DNA of 19,030 bases from a bacterium BMS3Abin14. Lineage in GTDB: Bacteria > BMS3Abin14. The translations under genes and the position numbers were made by a program. The DNA lies in contig BDTG01000029.1 in NCBI GenBank assembly GCA_002897695.1, positions 1 through 19,030 on the forward strand, given 5' to 3'. The notes beneath the pieces were generated by a model, which had not been told where the DNA came from, did not search any database, and saw only the letters and a list, made by a program, of their open reading frames with translations. Every line of letters begins with the position of its first letter. Position 1 is the first letter of the stretch. Shown in pieces: positions 15,301-19,030 of the stretch.

Positions 15301-17246
15301 GAGGCAGTCCCTCCCTTCTGTGTGCCGCCTCGCCTGATGCGCACGTCTCCTCTTCTCATGGTTACCTGCATCCTGTCCAGGTATTCAAGGAGCGGTATCA
15401 TCCACTTCCTGCTGGTGCCGGCGATCTCCCGGAACCCTTTCATGGAGAGTTCGGCATTGGAACCGAAGTAACTGTCCACCCGCGCCATGAGGGTGCTGTT
15501 GGCATCGGGATGAACATAGAAATCGTCCTTGACCCTGACCGCCTCTCCCCTTTCGCACATGAGGCCCAGGACGGCCTTCAGATGAGGGGCATCCACACCA
15601 AGATCGGAGGCCAGATCCAGGACGAATGGCGCTGACAGGCCCGCGGCTTCCAGAATTGCTCCGACCCTCTTTGCCAACTTCTGCTGTTCGGGGGTAAACG
15701 CGGCGCTGTGACCCATGAGGAAGACGGTGTTCCCATCCACCCCGATCACATTCTTTTCCGCAAGAGCCGACAGGAGATTCCTGTAGGGCCGGTCGGGAAG
15801 CATTCCGGCTGACTTCATTCTGAGTTCCTCTTTCCCGATGCCCTTTTTAAGAGGATGCGCCCGGTGAAAAACATGGAGAACCTTGACAAGCCGGTCTTTC
15901 AGGCCATCGAAGGACACCGAGGAGTAGGCAAGCGCTCCGGGACCATCGCCGATGAGAACAGCTTTCCCGTCAGCTTCAAGGTCCCGCAACAGCCCTATTG
16001 CCTCAGGTACGGAAACACCCGCCCTGGTCCCGATGACTCCGGCCGTTCCGCCGTAATCACCTGCCTCGTCCAGAAGGGCTTCCATCCTGTTGCCGGGATT
16101 ATCCGTGTGCAAGCGCGCAAGATGGGCGATAACCGTCTTCCGCATGCGCCGGTGCTTCGCCGGAACCGGGTCAAGCACAACCCCTCCGCCGATGGTGGTG
16201 ATTGGAGAATAGCTGCGAAGGACAAATCTGTCGCCAGGCTGAGCCACCGCAGACGCTTCCAGACGAATCTGTGCCACCGCCTCATGGCCCGGGTCGAGGG
16301 ATTCATCCTCCAGAAGGACAACCCGGGCCATGATTTCGGACGTATAAAGGTGGAGACGCACCCGGGTGCGATTTTTCAGCGGCCGCGGCGCGGAGGATAA
16401 AAGCCTGATATGGACGTCCAGAAGATAGGTTGGAATAAGGGAACCTGCATGGGCCGCGGTCTCCCCTCGGCGGATCTGTCCTTTTTCAATCCCCTGAAGA
16501 TTCATTGCCGTACGAGTGCCCGCGGAACTCTCCCGGACCTGGTTGCCGTGGACCTGGATGCCCCGGAGCTTTGCTCTCCTGCCCTCGGGAAAGAAGTTCA
16601 CCTCCTCGCCCACTGCTATCCTGCCGGAAATAAGAGTTCCGGTGACCACAGTACCGAACCCCTTCATGGAGAAAACACGATCCACCGGCAGACGGAAAAC
16701 CCCTTCGAGGCTCTTTCCCGGAACGCGCATGGCCGCCTGTTCCATCGCCTTGAGGAGTTCGTCCTTGCCCGTGCCGTCAACGGCTGAGAAGGGGATAATC
16801 GGTGCGTCGCACAGGAAGGTCTCCGCCAGATATTCCCTGACATCTTCGGTTACCATCTCAAGCCAGTCGGCCTCAACCATGTCGATCTTGCTGAGTACCA
16901 CTATCCCGCCCCTCGTCCCAAGAAGTTGGCAGATGTCAAGGTGCTCCCTGGTCTGGGGCATGACGCCTTCATCGGCGGCGACTACAAGGAGAACGAGGTC
17001 AATCCCCGTGGCCCCGGCAACCATGTTCCGTACGAACCGCTCATGCCCGGGAACGTCCACCAGCCCTACCCTTAATCCGGACGGCAGGGTCAGCGGGGCA
17101 AACCCGAGCTCGATGGTAATTCCACGCTCCTTTTCCTCCTTTAGCCGGTCTGTGTTTATCCCGGTAAGAGAACGGACGAGAGCGGTTTTGCCGTGGTCAA
17201 TGTGGCCGGCGGTGCCTATTATGATGTGCGCTCGGGTATCGGTCAT
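15297..17246 (-). CDS. selB: Selenocysteine-specific elongation factor SelB
   Basis: SelB carries selenocysteinyl-tRNA to ribosomes paused at UGA codons marked by a SECIS hairpin. The 649-residue length is typical. The GTPase domain has G1 GHIDHGKT (14-21), the effector region [10 protein letters not shown] (41-50), G3 DVPGHE (64-69) and G4 SKIDM (119-123). Beta-barrel domains follow (about 180-365, including [15 protein letters not shown]), then four winged-helix segments (about 380-649) that bind the SECIS RNA. The gene overlaps selA and moeA by four bases each. Its presence implies at least one UGA-containing selenoprotein gene plus selC and selD elsewhere; none was recognised here. Confidence 0.95.
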   Translation of the reverse strand: MTDTRAHIIIGTAGHIDHGKTALVRSLTGINTDRLKEEKERGITIELGFAPLTLPSGLRVGLVDVPGHERFVRNMVAGATGIDLVLLVVAADEGVMPQTREHLDICQLLGTRGGIVVLSKIDMVEADWLEMVTEDVREYLAETFLCDAPIIPFSAVDGTGKDELLKAMEQAAMRVPGKSLEGVFRLPVDRVFSMKGFGTVVTGTLISGRIAVGEEVNFFPEGRRAKLRGIQVHGNQVRESSAGTRTAMNLQGIEKGQIRRGETAAHAGSLIPTYLLDVHIRLLSSAPRPLKNRTRVRLHLYTSEIMARVVLLEDESLDPGHEAVAQIRLEASAVAQPGDRFVLRSYSPITTIGGGVVLDPVPAKHRRMRKTVIAHLARLHTDNPGNRMEALLDEAGDYGGTAGVIGTRAGVSVPEAIGLLRDLEADGKAVLIGDGPGALAYSSVSFDGLKDRLVKVLHVFHRAHPLKKGIGKEELRMKSAGMLPDRPYRNLLSALAEKNVIGVDGNTVFLMGHSAAFTPEQQKLAKRVGAILEAAGLSAPFVLDLASDLGVDAPHLKAVLGLMCERGEAVRVKDDFYVHPDANSTLMARVDSYFGSNAELSMKGFREIAGTSRKWMIPLLEYLDRMQVTMRRGDVRIRRGGTQKGGTAS

Positions 17247-18661
17247 GTCAGGCCGGAATAGACCGCTCCCCTTATGGACCGTTCCAGGTCGCCCAGTTCC
17301 CTGGGCAACACGGTCCTGAAGTCCAGGCAGACCCGGTCCTCCACGATACGCCCTATTACAGGTGGCTCCTGTTCCCTCAGCCGGGCCTCAAGGTCCTGCG
17401 CGGAAATCCCACCAGGCTCCAGGGCAAGAAGAATGGAGGGTATCTCCTCAAGAGGGAGTGAGCCGCCGCCGACCTTTGATAATGCGGGAAGGAAAGATAC
17501 CCGGACGGGAAGATCCCTGAGACGGGCAGCGAACCGACGGGCCCGGCGGGAAACGGAATCCCTGCTCGCCGAGATCATTTTCAGCGTCGGCAGATTCTTA
17601 ACGGCGGTTTCGGGGTTCAGATAGATTTTCAGGACGGCTTCAAGGGCCGCGAGGGTCATTTTTCCGCATCGAACTGCTCGTTTCATGGGGTTCATCCTAA
17701 TGTGCTGAATTGTGGAAGCGCTCCCGAGGATAACGCCCGACTGAGGCCCCCCAAGCAACTTGTCGCCGCTGAAGGTAACCACATCAGCCCCAGCCTTCAG
17801 GACATCCATCACGGTTGGTTCGTAGTGTGACAGACCCAGAACCCTGACATCCAGGAGGCTGCCGCTGCCCAGATCCACCATAACCTGGATCCCGGTTTCC
17901 TGCCCGAGGGCGACAAGGTCCTCAACACTTGCCTCCTGGGAGAAACCGACGATACTGTAGTTGCTGGTGTGGACCTTCAGCAGAAGCGCGGTGTTCTCGT
18001 CGACAGCCCTGCGATAGTCATCAATACGTGTGCGGTTGGTTGTCCCCACCTCGAGAAGGCAGGCTCCGGCGGCGGACATGACGTCGGGTATGCGGAAAGA
18101 ACCGCCGATCTCAACCAGTTCACCCCGGGAAACAACCACTCCGCGTCCGGCGCCGAGGGTATTGAGAGCCAGCATAACGGCCGCCGCGTTGTTGTTGACC
18201 ACCGTTGCCGCCGGGGCGCCGGTGATCTCCCTCAAAAGTCCTTCAATGAGATCGTCTCTGGAGCCGCGTCTGCCCTCCTTCAGGCTGTATTCGAGGTTGG
18301 AGTATCCCGATGCGGCCAGCTGCATCTGCCGGACAGCCTCATCGGGCAAGGGGCTGCGGCCCAGATTGGTGTGGATGATCACTCCTGTGGCATTGATGAC
18401 CCTGCGCAGCCGGGGAATGTTCTTAATCACCGCCCGTCTCTTCGCACCCTCGGAGACGAGGTCGATGGAAAGCAGTCCCGGCTGGGTGATCTCCCCCGAG
18501 AGGACCCTTTCCCTTAGATAACTAATCTCCTCTCTTACCGCGGCCTTTACGATACGCGGGGCAATGGCCGGTGAGAGGCGCAAAAGAGCGGTGTGAGCCA
18601 GGACCTGGTCCACCCTGGGAAGGTGGGGAAGAAGGTTTTTTCTATTGTTTTCCAAAGACAT
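17243..18661 (-). CDS. selA: L-seryl-tRNA(Sec) selenium transferase SelA
   Basis: SelA converts seryl-tRNA(Sec) to selenocysteinyl-tRNA using selenophosphate and pyridoxal phosphate. The 472-residue protein has the conserved N-terminal tRNA-binding helices ([11 protein letters not shown] at 11-21), [16 protein letters not shown] (90-105), the PLP-site segment [11 protein letters not shown] (154-164), [17 protein letters not shown] (179-195), [10 protein letters not shown] (231-240) and the PLP lysine K301 in [14 protein letters not shown]. It is the first gene of the minus-strand cluster; AAGGA about seven bases upstream serves as ribosome-binding sequence. Its stop overlaps the selB start by four bases. 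Confidence 0.95.
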   Translation of the reverse strand: MSLENNRKNLLPHLPRVDQVLAHTALLRLSPAIAPRIVKAAVREEISYLRERVLSGEITQPGLLSIDLVSEGAKRRAVIKNIPRLRRVINATGVIIHTNLGRSPLPDEAVRQMQLAASGYSNLEYSLKEGRRGSRDDLIEGLLREITGAPAATVVNNNAAAVMLALNTLGAGRGVVVSRGELVEIGGSFRIPDVMSAAGACLLEVGTTNRTRIDDYRRAVDENTALLLKVHTSNYSIVGFSQEASVEDLVALGQETGIQVMVDLGSGSLLDVRVLGLSHYEPTVMDVLKAGADVVTFSGDKLLGGPQSGVILGSASTIQHIRMNPMKRAVRCGKMTLAALEAVLKIYLNPETAVKNLPTLKMISASRDSVSRRARRFAARLRDLPVRVSFLPALSKVGGGSLPLEEIPSILLALEPGGISAQDLEARLREQEPPVIGRIVEDRVCLDFRTVLPRELGDLERSIRGAVYSGLT

Positions 18662-18704
18662 CGACAGTCCTTTTCGAAGAAATCATTCAACAACCTGCGA
18701 ATCG

Positions 18705-18733
18705 ATAGTCCAATACGGGCCACAACTTGTCAA
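18705..18733 (-). promoter_or_regulatory. Candidate promoter of the selA-to-fdhD cluster
   Basis: On the minus strand TTGACA (18728-18733) is followed after 17 bases by GACTAT (18705-18710). The -35 is perfect and the -10 is weak (3 of 6). It lies about 45 bases upstream of the selA ATG. Confidence 0.45.
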
Positions 18734-18818
18734 GAACAAGCCAACCACACGGTAACGAAGTTTAAAATCGGAACCCTATGGTTAGATTTACTTTGCGCAA
18801 CTTTGTCTGTCCTGCCTG

Positions 18819-18845
18819 TCCACCGTAGCTTCATGCGAAGGTGGA
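18819..18845. repeat. Small palindromic repeat-like element
   Basis: TCCAC and CTTC pair with GAAG and GTGGA around an ATGC loop, with a CGTAG bulge on one side. The CCGTAGCTTCA...GAAGG pattern resembles a short palindrome I recall as widely dispersed in environmental bacterial genomes. Only one copy is in this window, so the repeat status is from memory. Confidence 0.35.
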
Positions 18846-18902
18846 AGCAAGTGCAACGCGTCGAATGGCGTACTTGGCGGTGGAATAGCTTCGGGGAAAC
18901 GG

Positions 18903-19030
18903 AATCGAGTAGGAGGGGGAGTCACCTCCCCCGTCCTCTCACACCACCGGGCATACGGTTCCGTACCACGGCGGTTCATGCAGCGCATTGAAGCTTTCGC
19001 AGCTGATTTTGCAGCGACATGAGACCAAGA
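18903..19030 (-). mobile_element. 3' end of a class C-like group II intron (domains V and VI), partial
   Basis: On the minus strand, ACCGCCGTGGTACGG pairs with CCGTATGCCCGGTGGT (about 18942-18976) as a domain V-like hairpin whose 5' strand contains CGC, the catalytic-triad form typical of bacterial class C introns. Next comes a domain VI-like hairpin: GAGAGGA, then GGGGGAG, loop GTGA, CTCCCCC, and TCCTACTC, where the A (base 18910) is bulged opposite an otherwise perfect stem. That bulged A lies seven bases from the proposed 3' end CTCGATT, matching the branch-point position of group II introns. The intron body and any reverse transcriptase would lie to the right of the window. Confidence 0.75.

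Larger units (their letters stand above)
18662..18902. other. Intergenic region between selA and the group II intron end
   Basis: No gene is supported. It contains the probable selA promoter (18705-18733) and a small palindromic element (18819-18845). I looked for a tRNA(Sec) gene, which often accompanies selAB, and did not see an acceptor/anticodon arrangement that fits. Confidence 0.5.

Noticed and set aside
18662-18902. Search for a tRNA(Sec) gene next to selA
   Set aside because: No long acceptor arm, UCA anticodon loop and extended variable arm could be put together by eye.
18788-18988. 66-codon minus-strand frame with MNRRGTEPYARWCERTG
   Set aside because: This is a translation of group II intron domains V and VI, a common false protein call; the RNA structure explains it better.

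Overview
The window reads as a bacterial chromosome segment, probably from an anaerobic or facultative lineage of the deltaproteobacterial (Desulfobacterota-like) type. That placement is an inference from the style of SelA/SelB, FdhD, MoeA and LigA and from the mix of decayed accessory genes; no rRNA or other decisive marker is present.

Two different halves are visible. The right half (about 9.2-18.7 kb) is a compact, intact minus-strand cluster read selA > selB > moeA > DUF47 > pit > ligA > fdhD, with 4-bp stop/start overlaps at three junctions and gaps of only 16-31 bp at the others. SelA and SelB make and insert selenocysteine, MoeA finishes the molybdenum cofactor and FdhD sulfurates that cofactor for formate dehydrogenase. 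Together they form a maturation set for a selenocysteine/molybdenum formate dehydrogenase whose structural genes lie elsewhere. A phosphate transporter with its DUF47 partner and the NAD-dependent DNA ligase are embedded in the same transcription unit. Just upstream of selA, at the right edge, lies the 3' end (domains V and VI) of a class C-like group II intron that continues beyond the window.

The left half (1-9.2 kb) is an accessory, decaying region. It holds, in order: an AT-rich orphan nuclease-like gene between copies of an IS-like terminal repeat; a DUF2779 nuclease gene whose first codons are cut off by a 73-bp palindromic element; two nucleotidyltransferase (MNT) antitoxin genes, each followed by a HEPN toxin gene that has lost its catalytic middle; a DUF4236-TPR protein; a 3'-truncated membrane-protein gene; an intact guaC (GMP reductase); an apparently complete RHH/MazF toxin-antitoxin pair with a clear promoter and palindromic operator; a collapsed AAA-DUF4143 ATPase gene; and a FitA/VapB-like antitoxin followed by only the C-terminal stub of its PIN toxin.

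The most notable pattern is that three of the four recognisable toxin-antitoxin loci keep an intact antitoxin while the toxin has been gutted by deletion; in the two HEPN genes and the ATPase both ends of the gene remain. One of these remnants stays in frame and could encode a 34-residue microprotein. No CRISPR array, rRNA or tRNA was seen.
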